A DNA stretch of 64,000 nt from positions 810,442 to 874,441 of the forward strand of contig NZ_CP007441.1 in the NCBI RefSeq assembly GCF_000590475.1, given 5' to 3'. The position numbers and the translations under genes are program-made. The stretch is from Stutzerimonas stutzeri. GTDB lineage: Bacteria; Pseudomonadota; Gammaproteobacteria; Pseudomonadales; Pseudomonadaceae. The notes under the pieces were generated by a model. The model did not search any database. It saw nothing but the letters and a program-made list of their open reading frames with translations, and was not told the DNA's origin. Shown here one piece after another: positions 36,130 to 44,185 of the stretch (its first letter is position 1; each line of letters opens with the position of its first letter).

Positions 36130-36832
36130 GGTATCCATGCCGCTCGCCCGCTGCGCAGCGATTCCATTCGGCCTGCTGAATCGGGCATTCGGCGTTGTCT
36201 GGTAGTTCGGTGGGCAAGGATTCGGGTTCGTGGGTTACCCCGATTGGCCGGGTGGCTGAGGCATTGGTTTCGCCCTGCTGGGCGAGTCACTTTTTCTTGA
36301 GTGGCCAAGAAAAAGTAACCAAAAAGAAGGCCACCCCCTGCATCCGGGTTTTGCTTCGCAAAACTTCCCTCCCTCCGGCGCCGCTCCGGGGGGCGGCGCG
36401 AAGGGACATCCACGTCCCATCGCGCCTCGCTCGGCATCCATGCCTCGCGTCCCCCTGCGCAGCACCTGCGCTCGGCCTTCTGAAGGGGGATCGGGTCCAA
36501 GCCGTCTGCAAGTTTGAACAGCGAAACAAATGCGCTTTGCTTGTTTCCAGACGCTCGGACCAGCAGGCGACACCGAATGCCCCATCAGGGGGCCGAATGG
36601 AATCGCTGTGTAGAGGGGCGAGCGGCATGGATGCCGCGAGAGCCGTGAAGGGCCATGGATGGCCCTTGCGCGGCGACCCTCGGAGCAGCGATGGAATGAG
36701 GGAAGTCGAGCGCAGCGAACCGGGGACGCCTAGTCCGGATGCAGGGGCAAGCGTTTTTGCTTACTTTTTCCGCGTTTGGAAAAAGTGAGTCGCCCAGCAG
36801 GGCGAAACCAATGCCCCAGCCATCCCGGCCAA
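36130..36832. repeat. Non-coding mosaic of long inverted and direct repeat modules
   Basis: Two arms of about 100 bases, 36244-36347 and 36735-36832, are imperfect inverted repeats of each other; each contains GGTTTCGCCCTGCTGGGCGA and an A/T-rich AAAAAGTAA stretch. A second inverted pair is 36136-36192 with 36573-36631 (shared core GCGATTCCATTCGG). A degenerate direct copy of that module lies at 36435-36487, and a short palindrome (AAGGGCCATGGATGGCCCTT) at 36648-36667. Open frames here have no protein-like character and overlap in several phases. It looks like a non-autonomous, repeat-derived element; no transposase is present. Confidence 0.75.
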
Positions 36833-37090
36833 CAGGTTTAAACCAGATGACTCCAGCCCACTAAATCTTCGCAGCCAAGGCCACTCCTCTAACAGCGCAC
36901 TGTGCAGAGCTCTCGAACTTGCAACAGTCTCGTCGTAGCCCGGCATTACGGCTCGTCACGGTGGCGAGTTCGTGGCAGCGGGCGACCGCGGCCTCGGCGC
37001 CACGCCCACCCGTTGACCCATTTCCTACTCCCACGGTCCAGATAGACCAAGGCCCCGCCAATCTCGGGCCACCCGACCACAGGAGACTCC

Positions 37091-37774
37091 ATGAAAGTCC
37101 TCATCGTACTTACGTCCCACGACAAACTCGGCGACACCGGCAAGCCAACCGGCTTCTGGCTCGAAGAATTCGCCGCGCCCTATTACGTCTTCAAGGACGC
37201 CGGCGCCGAAATCACCCTGGCTTCACCCAAGGGCGGTCAGCCCCCGCTTGACCCCAAGAGCGACGCACCGGATGCCCAGACCGAAATGACCAAACGTTTC
37301 AAGGAGGATGACGAGGCGCAAGCGCTGTTGGCCAACACCCGCAAGCTGGATGAGGTAGCGGCTGCAGACTTCGATACGGTGTTTTATCCCGGTGGCCACG
37401 GACCGCTATGGGACCTCGCCGGTAATGCCACCTCGATTGCGCTGATCGAATCCTTTATCCAAACGCGCAAGCCGGTGGCTGCGGTTTGTCACGCCCCGGC
37501 CGCGTTGGTCGACGTGCGCGGAGTGGATGGCGAATACCTGGTCAAGGGCAAGCGCGTGACCGGTTTCACCAACGCCGAGGAAGAGGCCGTGCAGCTCACC
37601 GATGTGGTGCCTTTCCTGCTGGAAGACAAGCTCAAGGCGCTCGGTGGCGACTACAGCAAAGGCCCGGACTGGTCATCTTACGTGGTGGTCGATGGCTTAC
37701 TGGTTACCGGCCAGAACCCGGCGTCCTCCGCAGAGGCCGCACGGGCATTGCTCAAACTGCTGAAAGCCGGCTGA
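37091..37774 (+). CDS. DJ-1/PfpI superfamily protein (type 1 glutamine amidotransferase-like, Hsp31-like class)
   Basis: This 227-residue protein has the nucleophile elbow VAAVCHAPAAL, with catalytic cysteine and adjacent histidine, a GFWLEEFAAPYYVF segment supplying the partner glutamate, and FYPGGHGPLWDL. These match the class of DJ-1 relatives with chaperone, deglycase or glyoxalase III-like activity; which one applies is not readable. ATG 37091 follows AGGAGA by five bases. It is convergent with the EAL gene downstream. Confidence 0.85.
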   Translation: MKVLIVLTSHDKLGDTGKPTGFWLEEFAAPYYVFKDAGAEITLASPKGGQPPLDPKSDAPDAQTEMTKRFKEDDEAQALLANTRKLDEVAAADFDTVFYPGGHGPLWDLAGNATSIALIESFIQTRKPVAAVCHAPAALVDVRGVDGEYLVKGKRVTGFTNAEEEAVQLTDVVPFLLEDKLKALGGDYSKGPDWSSYVVVDGLLVTGQNPASSAEAARALLKLLKAG

Positions 37775-37780
37775 GTATCG

Positions 37781-38605
37781 TCAGCTCGGCAATCCGCTCG
37801 GCCAGGCCAGGGTCTCGGACTGACCGCAGGCTTCGAACAGCGGTTTGCTGAACAGATAGCCCTGCATCAGGGAGATCCCCAGATCGTGCAGGGCGCTGCA
37901 TTCATCCAGGGTTTCCACGCCTTCGCCGATCACCTGGATGTCCAGCTCCTGGCACATGGCAACCGTTGCCCGGACGATGGCCTGCCGGGGGCGGCTCTGG
38001 TCGATGCCGCGGACCAGATCCATGTCCAGCTTGATGATGTCCGGCTGGAAGTCGGCGAGCAGGTTGAGGCCGGCAAAGCCGGCACCGAAATCGTCGATGG
38101 CGGTGAGAAATCCGATGCGCTGGTATTCGCGCAGCACTTCGGCCAGCCACTTGGCATCGCTGATGCGCTCTCCTTCGACCGTCTCGAAGATGATCCGCTC
38201 GACAGGAAAATCATGCGCGCGGGCCGCTTCCAGTGTCGAGCGAATGCACAGCTCCGGCCGGTAGATGGCGTTGGGCATGAAGTTGATCGACAGCCTGCTC
38301 TGCATTTCGAGCTTGGCTGCAGTCTTGATCGCTTTGACCCGGCAGGCCTGGTCGAAACGGAAGCGATTGTCCGGGGTTACCTGTGACAGCACGCTGGGTG
38401 CCGGCTCGCCATTGACGCCGCGCACCAGCGCTTCGTGGGCAAAGATCGTCCGTGCGCTCAGGTCGACGATGGGCTGATAGGCGTAGCTGAAGCGAAAGCC
38501 CAAACGTTCGCCGCTGGCACAGCTGGGGCAGGCCCCGTGCTCGCTGGCCGAATGACAGGCGTATTGATCTGGAGCTGGGTTGCCAGCGGTGTTGCTATGG
38601 GTCAT
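37781..38605 (-). CDS. EAL-domain cyclic-di-GMP phosphodiesterase
   Basis: This protein of about 274 residues has one EAL domain from about residue 38. The catalytic set is complete: EALVR, the metal-binding N (SINFMPN), E (FETVEGE), DDFGAGFAGLN, K (IKLDMDL) and EGVET, so it should hydrolyse c-di-GMP. The short N-terminus contains C17, C26 and C29 (C-x8-C-x2-C), a possible small metal or redox site. No membrane segment is seen from the chosen ATG (38605); the frame is open further upstream to 38758. It ends six bases from the convergent DJ-1-like gene. Confidence 0.85.
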   Translation of the reverse strand: MTHSNTAGNPAPDQYACHSASEHGACPSCASGERLGFRFSYAYQPIVDLSARTIFAHEALVRGVNGEPAPSVLSQVTPDNRFRFDQACRVKAIKTAAKLEMQSRLSINFMPNAIYRPELCIRSTLEAARAHDFPVERIIFETVEGERISDAKWLAEVLREYQRIGFLTAIDDFGAGFAGLNLLADFQPDIIKLDMDLVRGIDQSRPRQAIVRATVAMCQELDIQVIGEGVETLDECSALHDLGISLMQGYLFSKPLFEACGQSETLAWPSGLPS

Positions 38606-38995
38606 GGGCGAGCTCGTTCGAAACCAGTTGCTGGAAGGTAGCGGCCGCTCTGGCCGGCGCTGGAGTCCGTTCGTCACCAAGCAATCAGCATCCGGGGCGA
38701 ACGGCAAACGCCATGTCAGGCTAGCAGTCTTACAGGTGATGGCCAAGTGCCACAGCATTACGGCCTGAGGCGAATGTTTGGCTGCGGGGGCGGGCTTGAA
38801 GGATTCTCACTGTCGGATGCGGACCTGCAGCGGTTATCACCTTGCTGCTTTCTTCCAACGACGAATTCGCCACTGCAGCGAGCCGGTTCTGGATGTTGAG
38901 CGCCGCCGAAGCTGGCGCGCGTTGAGCTGGCCTGAGCGGGATGCATGAAGTTGAGCCATGCTGTCAGACTCATTCAAGACCCATTCGGAGAGTCC

Positions 38996-39736
38996 ATGTC
39001 TACGACCACCCGCAAAGTAGCGATCATTACGGGCGCATCCCGCGGTATCGGTGCCGAGATCACCCGCCGTCTGGCGGCCAATGGTTTCGCCGTGGCAATC
39101 AACTATGCCAACAGTGCTGGTGATGCCGAGGCGCTGGTGGCGCAGTTGCGCGAGGCCGGCTGCGAAGCGAAGGCGATCCAGGCGAACGTTGCCGACTCCG
39201 CCGAGGTGACGAGATTGTTCGAGCAGACCGAGCAGCAATTGGGCAAGGTCGACGTACTGGTCAATAACGCCGGTGTGCTGAAAACCATGCCGCTGGCGCA
39301 AACCAGCGATGAACTCTACGAGCAGACATTCGGGATCAATACGCGCGGCACCTTCAACACGTTGCGCGAGGCAGCGGCACGGCTCAACGACGGTGGGCGT
39401 ATCGTCAATCTGTCGAGTACCGCCATTGCGCTGAAGCTGCCCGGTTACGCGGTATACAACGCCAGCAAGGCGGCGGTCGAAGCCCTGACCCAGGTGTTCG
39501 CCAAGGAGCTGCGTGGCCGCAATATTACGGTCAATGTGGTGGCGCCTGGCCCGGTCGCCACTGAGCTGTTCCTCAACGGCAAGACCGAGGAACAGGTCCA
39601 GCAGTTCGCGAAGATGCCGCCGCTCGAGCGCCTCGGCCAGCCGGAGGATATCGCCGGTGTCGTCGCCTTTCTCGTCGGGCCGGATGCGGGTTGGGTCAAT
39701 GGCCAAGTGCTGCGCGCCAATGGCGGCCTCGCATGA
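38996..39736 (+). CDS. Short-chain dehydrogenase/reductase (classical SDR)
   Basis: This 246-residue protein has the classical SDR elements: IITGASRGIGAEI (cofactor binding, residues 10-22), NNAG, the catalytic serine in VNLSSTAIAL, and YAVYNASK with the YxxxK pair. The C-terminus (RLGQPEDIAGVVAFLVGPDAGWVNGQVLRANGG) resembles FabG-like and 3-oxoacyl-reductase-type SDRs. Residues NYANSA after the second strand suggest NADP preference, but this is inference. Substrate unknown. GGAG lies five bases before ATG 38996. Confidence 0.85.
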   Translation: MSTTTRKVAIITGASRGIGAEITRRLAANGFAVAINYANSAGDAEALVAQLREAGCEAKAIQANVADSAEVTRLFEQTEQQLGKVDVLVNNAGVLKTMPLAQTSDELYEQTFGINTRGTFNTLREAAARLNDGGRIVNLSSTAIALKLPGYAVYNASKAAVEALTQVFAKELRGRNITVNVVAPGPVATELFLNGKTEEQVQQFAKMPPLERLGQPEDIAGVVAFLVGPDAGWVNGQVLRANGGLA

Positions 39737-39835
39737 GCCGGCCATGAGTCAGCCCACGGTGGCGCCGCTTCGCTGAAGCCGGCTTGCCAGAGCCAGGCAA
39801 ACCGGCTTTTTCACGGGTGTAGCCGTGCGTTCGGG

Positions 39836-41032
39836 TTATGCAGTCACGCGAGCAACGGCTCGCGCCAGGTCATCCAGGCGCTCGGCATCCAGACCCGCGA
39901 TATTGGCGCGCCCGCTCTCCACCATATAGACCGAGTCTTCGGCTCGCAGGCGCAGTACCTGCTCGGCGGTCAGACCGGTGTAGGAGAACATCCCGCGTTG
40001 CTGTGCGATATGCGCGAAACGCTCGGCAAGCCCGTACGGCGCGAGGGCTTCGACCAGCCCCTGACGCAGCCCGGCAATGCGCTCGCGCTTGGCCGCGACC
40101 TCCTGCTTCCAGAGCTGGCGCAGTTCCTGGTTCGCGAGGATCGTCGCAACCACGGCAGCGCCATGGGACGGCGGCGTTGACCAAAGGCCGCGTGCCACCG
40201 AAGCGAACTGGCTGCGCACGTCGATCAGCGAATCGCCATTGGCGGTAACCGCGATCAGCGCACCGGTGCGTTCGCGATACAAGCCGAAGTTCTTCGAGCA
40301 GGAGCTGGTGATCAGCACCTCGGGCAGCACGTCGACGAACAACCGCACCGCCCAGGCGTCTTCGTCCAGGCCGTCGCCGAAGCCCTGATAGGCGAAGTCG
40401 AACAGCGGCAGCAGTTCGCGCTGACGAACGATCTCCAGCACCTGGTGCCAGTCATCCCGGCTCAGGTCGTAGCCTGTGGGGTTGTGGCAACAGGCGTGCA
40501 GCAACACCACGTCACCGGCCGGAATTCGCTCCAGCGCGGCGAGCATTGCCGGCACGTCCAGCTGGTTCTGCGCATTGACGTAAGGATAATGCTCGACGGT
40601 AAGCCGGGCCGCGGCGAACAGCGTCTCGTGGATCGGCCAGGTCGGGTCGCTGAGCCAGAGGCGGCGGCCCGGCAGACACTTGGCGATGAAATCGCCTGCC
40701 AGTCGCAGCGCACCGGTGCCGCCCGGCGTCTGGGTGCATCCGGCGCGGTTCTCGACCAGCGCTGGCGAGCCTTCGCCCAGTACCAGGCGCAGCAGCTGCT
40801 CGCCGAAGAGCGGATCACCGTGGCCGCCGATGTAACTCTTGGTCTGCTCGCTGTCGATCAGCCGTTGCTCGGCTAGCTTCACCGCCTTGGGGATCGGTGT
40901 CAGGCCCAGGGCGTCTTTGTAGACGCCGACGCCCAGGTCGAGCTTGGCCGGGTTGGGGTCGGCGCGATAGGCATCGAGCAGGCCGAGAATCGGATCGCCC
41001 GGAACCCGCGCCACTTCAGCGAAATGCTTCAC
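39836..41032 (-). CDS. phhC: Aromatic amino-acid aminotransferase PhhC
   Basis: This 398-residue class I aminotransferase has the PLP lysine in SCSKNFGLYRERTGAL and the HACCHNPTGYDLS cofactor loop. It belongs to the AspC/TyrB subgroup and ends with a conserved arginine-containing segment (ESGRANIAGLD). PhhC transaminates tyrosine and phenylalanine to the aryl-pyruvates used by Hpd. Its ATG overlaps the phhB stop by four bases, so the two are translationally coupled, and the order phhA-phhB-phhC matches the known Pseudomonas operon. Confidence 0.92.
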   Translation of the reverse strand: MKHFAEVARVPGDPILGLLDAYRADPNPAKLDLGVGVYKDALGLTPIPKAVKLAEQRLIDSEQTKSYIGGHGDPLFGEQLLRLVLGEGSPALVENRAGCTQTPGGTGALRLAGDFIAKCLPGRRLWLSDPTWPIHETLFAAARLTVEHYPYVNAQNQLDVPAMLAALERIPAGDVVLLHACCHNPTGYDLSRDDWHQVLEIVRQRELLPLFDFAYQGFGDGLDEDAWAVRLFVDVLPEVLITSSCSKNFGLYRERTGALIAVTANGDSLIDVRSQFASVARGLWSTPPSHGAAVVATILANQELRQLWKQEVAAKRERIAGLRQGLVEALAPYGLAERFAHIAQQRGMFSYTGLTAEQVLRLRAEDSVYMVESGRANIAGLDAERLDDLARAVARVTA

Positions 41033-41385
41033 TTGCGGCCCTCGGCAGTCTTGGCCACCTCATCGGTGCGCGCGGCCATGATGAAATCGTTGCGGTGCAG
41101 GCCCTTGATCGAATGGCTCCACCAGGTGACGGTGACCTTGCCCCATTCGGTGAGCAGCCCAGGGTGGTGACCCTCGGCTTCGGCAATCTCGCCGACCGCA
41201 TTGGTGAAGGCCAGGGCGTGGCGGAAGTTCTTGAACGCGAAGACCTTCTCCAGCTCCATGTGGCCGTCGCGGGTCTCGATGTTCCAGTCCGGGATCTGCT
41301 TGATGAGTTCGGCCAGTTCGTCGTCGGAAACCTTGGGCGCGTCGGCGCGGCAGGCTTCGCAGTGGGCTTGGGTCAGAGCGGTCAT
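41029..41385 (-). CDS. phhB: Pterin-4a-carbinolamine dehydratase
   Basis: This 118-residue protein has the dehydratase signature EAEGHHPGLLTEWGKVTVTWWSHSIKGLHRNDF, with histidines 73, 74 and 91 as the expected catalytic set. PhhB recycles the pterin cofactor of phenylalanine hydroxylase and, in Pseudomonas, is also needed for phhA expression. It lies about 200 bases downstream of phhA, separated by repeat DNA, and overlaps phhC by four bases. Confidence 0.95.
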   Translation of the reverse strand: MTALTQAHCEACRADAPKVSDDELAELIKQIPDWNIETRDGHMELEKVFAFKNFRHALAFTNAVGEIAEAEGHHPGLLTEWGKVTVTWWSHSIKGLHRNDFIMAARTDEVAKTAEGRK

Positions 41386-41425
41386 GATCGGGTCCTAGTG
41401 GTGAGGGTCATAAGAGTTAAGCAGC

Positions 41426-41585
41426 GTAGCGTGGACAACGCCGCAGGCTTGTCCACGCGTGGGGTTCGGTCCGCCACGTTGACGAGGGCTCATCCACCAA
41501 CGGGCTAAAGCGACTGGCGCCGCCGCGAGACGTCGTCATGGCCGAAACCGACGCGTGGAAAAGGCTTCGCAGTTTTCCACCCTAC
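41426..41585. repeat. REPIN-like repeat between phhB and phhA, reaching the phhA stop codon
   Basis: It begins GTAGCGTGGACAACGCCGCA and closes with GCGTGGAAAAGGCTTCGCAG then TTTTCCACCCTACG. The terminal CTA (41582-41584) is, on the minus strand, the TAG stop of phhA. It belongs to the GTAG-N-GTGG family seen across the window. Confidence 0.6.
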
Positions 41586-42367
41586 GCCGCTTTTGGCGGA
41601 AACTTCGGCTGGTGCAGGCCCAGCTGCATGGCGGTGCGCACGCAGGCCATGATGTCTTCGTGGGCAACGTCGAACAGCCGCTTGAGCTCGGGCAGGACGA
41701 AGTACACCGGTTGCAGGATGTCGATGCGATACGGCGTGCGCATCGCTTCGACCATGTCGAATGGCTGGTGCTCCGGTTCGTCCGAGAGGCAGTAGCGCGT
41801 TTCCTTCGGCGAGGAGAGGACGCCGCCGCCGTAGATGCGCCGTCCGGACGGCGTGTCTACCAGGCCGAACTCGATGGTCATCCAGTACAGCCGCGCAAGA
41901 TAGACGCGCTCTTCCTTGCTGGCCTTGAGGCCGAGCTGGCCGTAGGTGTGGGTGAATTCGGCGAACCAGGGATTGGTCAGCAGTGGGCAGTGGCCGAAGA
42001 TCTCGTGAAAGATGTCCGGCTCCTGCAGGTAATCCAGCTCCTCGGGGGTGCGGATGAAGGTGGCGACCGGGAAGCGCTTGCTGGCCAGTAGTTCGAAAAA
42101 GGTTTGGAAGGGAATCAGCGCCGGCACTCGTGCCACCTGCCATCCGGTGGACGCATCCAGCACACGGTTGATTTCGCCCAGCTGCGGGATACGGTCGTGG
42201 GGCAGGGCCAGCTGCTCGATCCCGTCCAGGTATTCCTGGCAGGCACGACCGTCGAGCAGTTTCAGCTGGCGTTCGATCAGCGTCTGCCAGACCGCATGTT
42301 CGGCGTCCGGGTAATGAATCCAGCCTTGCGCATCCGGTTCGCGGGCGACGTATTTCGTAGCTTTCAT
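41582..42367 (-). CDS. phhA: Phenylalanine 4-monooxygenase (phenylalanine hydroxylase)
   Basis: This 261-residue pterin-dependent hydroxylase converts phenylalanine to tyrosine. The iron ligands are H121 and H126 (FHEIFGH) and E166 (YWMTIEFGL). It has the compact bacterial catalytic domain without a regulatory ACT domain. ATG 42367 follows a strong AGGAGG. The frame is open to 42556, but that stretch is promoter DNA. A PhhR-type site lies about 120 bases upstream, and an AACAACAA motif is in the 5' leader. The stop codon falls inside a REPIN-like repeat. Confidence 0.95.
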   Translation of the reverse strand: MKATKYVAREPDAQGWIHYPDAEHAVWQTLIERQLKLLDGRACQEYLDGIEQLALPHDRIPQLGEINRVLDASTGWQVARVPALIPFQTFFELLASKRFPVATFIRTPEELDYLQEPDIFHEIFGHCPLLTNPWFAEFTHTYGQLGLKASKEERVYLARLYWMTIEFGLVDTPSGRRIYGGGVLSSPKETRYCLSDEPEHQPFDMVEAMRTPYRIDILQPVYFVLPELKRLFDVAHEDIMACVRTAMQLGLHQPKFPPKAA

Positions 42368-42399
42368 CTGACCTCCTGAGCGGGATGGCCGCGTGAATC

Positions 42400-42407
42400 T
42401 TGTTGTT
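42400..42407 (-). promoter_or_regulatory. Candidate Hfq/Crc (CA) motif in the phhA leader
   Basis: On the minus strand the leader contains AACAACAA about 33 bases before the phhA ATG, further from the start than at the other genes. Confidence 0.4.
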
Positions 42408-42488
42408 ATGGATGCCTCATCTGACCGCGACAGGAGAGGGCTGGGTAGGGTTCGGAAGGGCGTTGGGGCTGCCGTCTTCCCTCTGTCT

Positions 42489-42506
42489 TGTAACGAAAAA
42501 ATTACG
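42489..42506. promoter_or_regulatory. Candidate PhhR/TyrR-type operator between phhA and phhR
   Basis: TGTAAC-GAAAAA-ATTACG matches the TyrR-box layout TGTAAA-N6-TTTACA with the conserved TGTAA and TTAC cores correctly spaced. It is placed in the divergent region where PhhR is known to act in Pseudomonas. Confidence 0.6.
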
Positions 42507-42628
42507 ATCGAGCGTGTCGGCGTGATAATCGCCTTGCTCAGCCAGACAGGTGTCAAATAATCTTGACGATAATCAACGGCAGCTTTGAGAAAATTGCCGC
42601 TTCGTCGTTCCCACAGAGGCTTTCTTGC

Positions 42629-44185
42629 ATGCGTATCAGAATTCTCTGCCAGAACCGCATCGGCATTCTGCGGGACATGCTCGAGCTGCTAGTGGACTAC
42701 GGCATCAACGTCGCCCGCGGCGAAGTCGGCGGCGAGCACGGTAACGCGGTCTACCTGCATTGCCCCAATCTGATGAACCTGCAACTGCAAGCCCTGCGTC
42801 CCAAGATCGAAGCCCTGCAGGGCGTGTTCGAGGTACGCAAGGTCGGGCTGATGCCCAGCGAGCGGCATTCGCTGGAACTCAATGCACTGCTCGGTGCGCT
42901 GGAGTTTCCGGTGCTGTCGATCGACATGACGGGTGCCATCGTGGCCGCTAACCGTGCCGCGGCGCAGCTGCTTGGCGTGCGGGTGGATGAAGTGCCGGGC
43001 ATGAGCCTGTCGCGCTACGCCGAGGATTTCGATCTGCCGGAGCTGGTGCGGGCCAACAAGGCGCGGATCAATGGGCTGCGGGTGACCATCAAAGGTGACG
43101 TTTTCCTCGCCGACATCGCCCCGCTCCAATCGGAACACGACGACAGTGAGGCGTTGGCTGGCGCAGTGTTGACGCTGCATCGCGCCGATCGTGTCGGCGA
43201 GCGCATCTACAACGTGCGCAAGCAGGAGCTGCGCGGTTTCGACAGCATCTTCCAGAGTTCGAAAGTGATGGCCGCGGTGGTCCGTGAAGCGCGCCGCATG
43301 GCCCCGCTGGACGCGCCGTTGCTGATCGAAGGCGAAACCGGCACCGGCAAGGAGCTGCTGGCGCGCGCTTGCCACCTGTCGAGCCCGCGCGGGCAATCGC
43401 CGTTCATGGCGCTGAACTGCGCCGGCTTGCCGGAATCCATGGCCGAGACCGAGCTGTTCGGCTACGGCCCAGGTGCCTTCGAGGGCGCGCGACCCGAAGG
43501 CAAGCTCGGCCTGCTGGAGCTGACCTCGGGCGGGACGCTTTTTCTCGATGGCGTCGGGGAAATGAGCACTCGGCTGCAGGCCAAGCTGGTGCGCTTTCTG
43601 CAGGACGGGTGTTTCCGTCGGGTCGGCAGCGACGAGGAGGTTTACCTGGACGTGCGGGTGATCTGCGCGACGCAGCTGGATCTGTCCGAACTCTGCGCCA
43701 AGGGCGAATTTCGCCAGGATCTCTATCACCGCCTCAACGTGCTGTCGCTGCATATTCCCCCGCTGCGCGAATGCCTCGACGGCCTGGAACCGCTGGTGCA
43801 GCACTTTCTCGACCAGGCCAGCCGGCAGATCGGTTGCGCGCTGCCGAGTCTGTCAGCGCAGGCGCTGGAGCGGCTGGCCGCCTATCACTGGCCGGGCAAT
43901 GTGCGGCAGTTGGAGAACACGCTGTTTCAAGCGGTTTCGCTGTGCGAAGGCGGGTTGATCAAGCCCGAGCACATTCGCCTGCCGGATTACGGCACGCCGC
44001 AGCCGTTGGGCGAATTCTCCCTGGAGGGTGGCCTGAACAGCATCGTCGGGCGTTTCGAGAAGGCGGTGCTGGAGGCGCTTTATCAGCAGCATCCGAGCAG
44101 TCGTCTGCTGGGCAAGCGGCTGGGCGTTTCGCACACCACCATTGCCAACAAACTGCGCGACTACGGGATCGGTAAAGATGGCTGA
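42629..44185 (+). CDS. phhR: TyrR-family regulator PhhR of aromatic amino-acid catabolism
   Basis: This 518-residue enhancer-binding-type activator has an N-terminal ACT domain (MRIRILCQNRIGILRDML), a PAS domain (about residues 85-195), a AAA+ domain with Walker A GETGTGKE at 235-242, and a C-terminal TyrR-type helix-turn-helix (LLGKRLGVSHTTIANKLRDYGI). The sigma-54 contact loop GAFTGA is degenerate (GAFEGA, 282-287) and Walker B reads FLDG instead of FLDE, so it may act as a TyrR-like regulator with sigma-70. ATG 42629 gives the family start; the frame is open upstream to 42563. Confidence 0.93.
   Translation: MRIRILCQNRIGILRDMLELLVDYGINVARGEVGGEHGNAVYLHCPNLMNLQLQALRPKIEALQGVFEVRKVGLMPSERHSLELNALLGALEFPVLSIDMTGAIVAANRAAAQLLGVRVDEVPGMSLSRYAEDFDLPELVRANKARINGLRVTIKGDVFLADIAPLQSEHDDSEALAGAVLTLHRADRVGERIYNVRKQELRGFDSIFQSSKVMAAVVREARRMAPLDAPLLIEGETGTGKELLARACHLSSPRGQSPFMALNCAGLPESMAETELFGYGPGAFEGARPEGKLGLLELTSGGTLFLDGVGEMSTRLQAKLVRFLQDGCFRRVGSDEEVYLDVRVICATQLDLSELCAKGEFRQDLYHRLNVLSLHIPPLRECLDGLEPLVQHFLDQASRQIGCALPSLSAQALERLAAYHWPGNVRQLENTLFQAVSLCEGGLIKPEHIRLPDYGTPQPLGEFSLEGGLNSIVGRFEKAVLEALYQQHPSSRLLGKRLGVSHTTIANKLRDYGIGKDG

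Noticed and set aside
36195..37061. Several overlapping open frames of about 60-197 residues in the repeat mosaic
   Set aside because: They overlap on both strands, have no domain-like features and change with the repeat modules; best explained as non-coding repeat DNA.
39265..39520. Long open frames opposite many genes, for example opposite speA and the indolepyruvate oxidoreductase
   Set aside because: These are antisense shadows typical of GC-rich DNA; the sense genes have clear family motifs and ribosome-binding sites.
42460..42480. GG-N10-GC match on the minus strand upstream of phhA as a sigma-54 promoter
   Set aside because: Only the invariant dinucleotides match; flanking consensus bases are absent, and such matches are frequent in GC-rich DNA.
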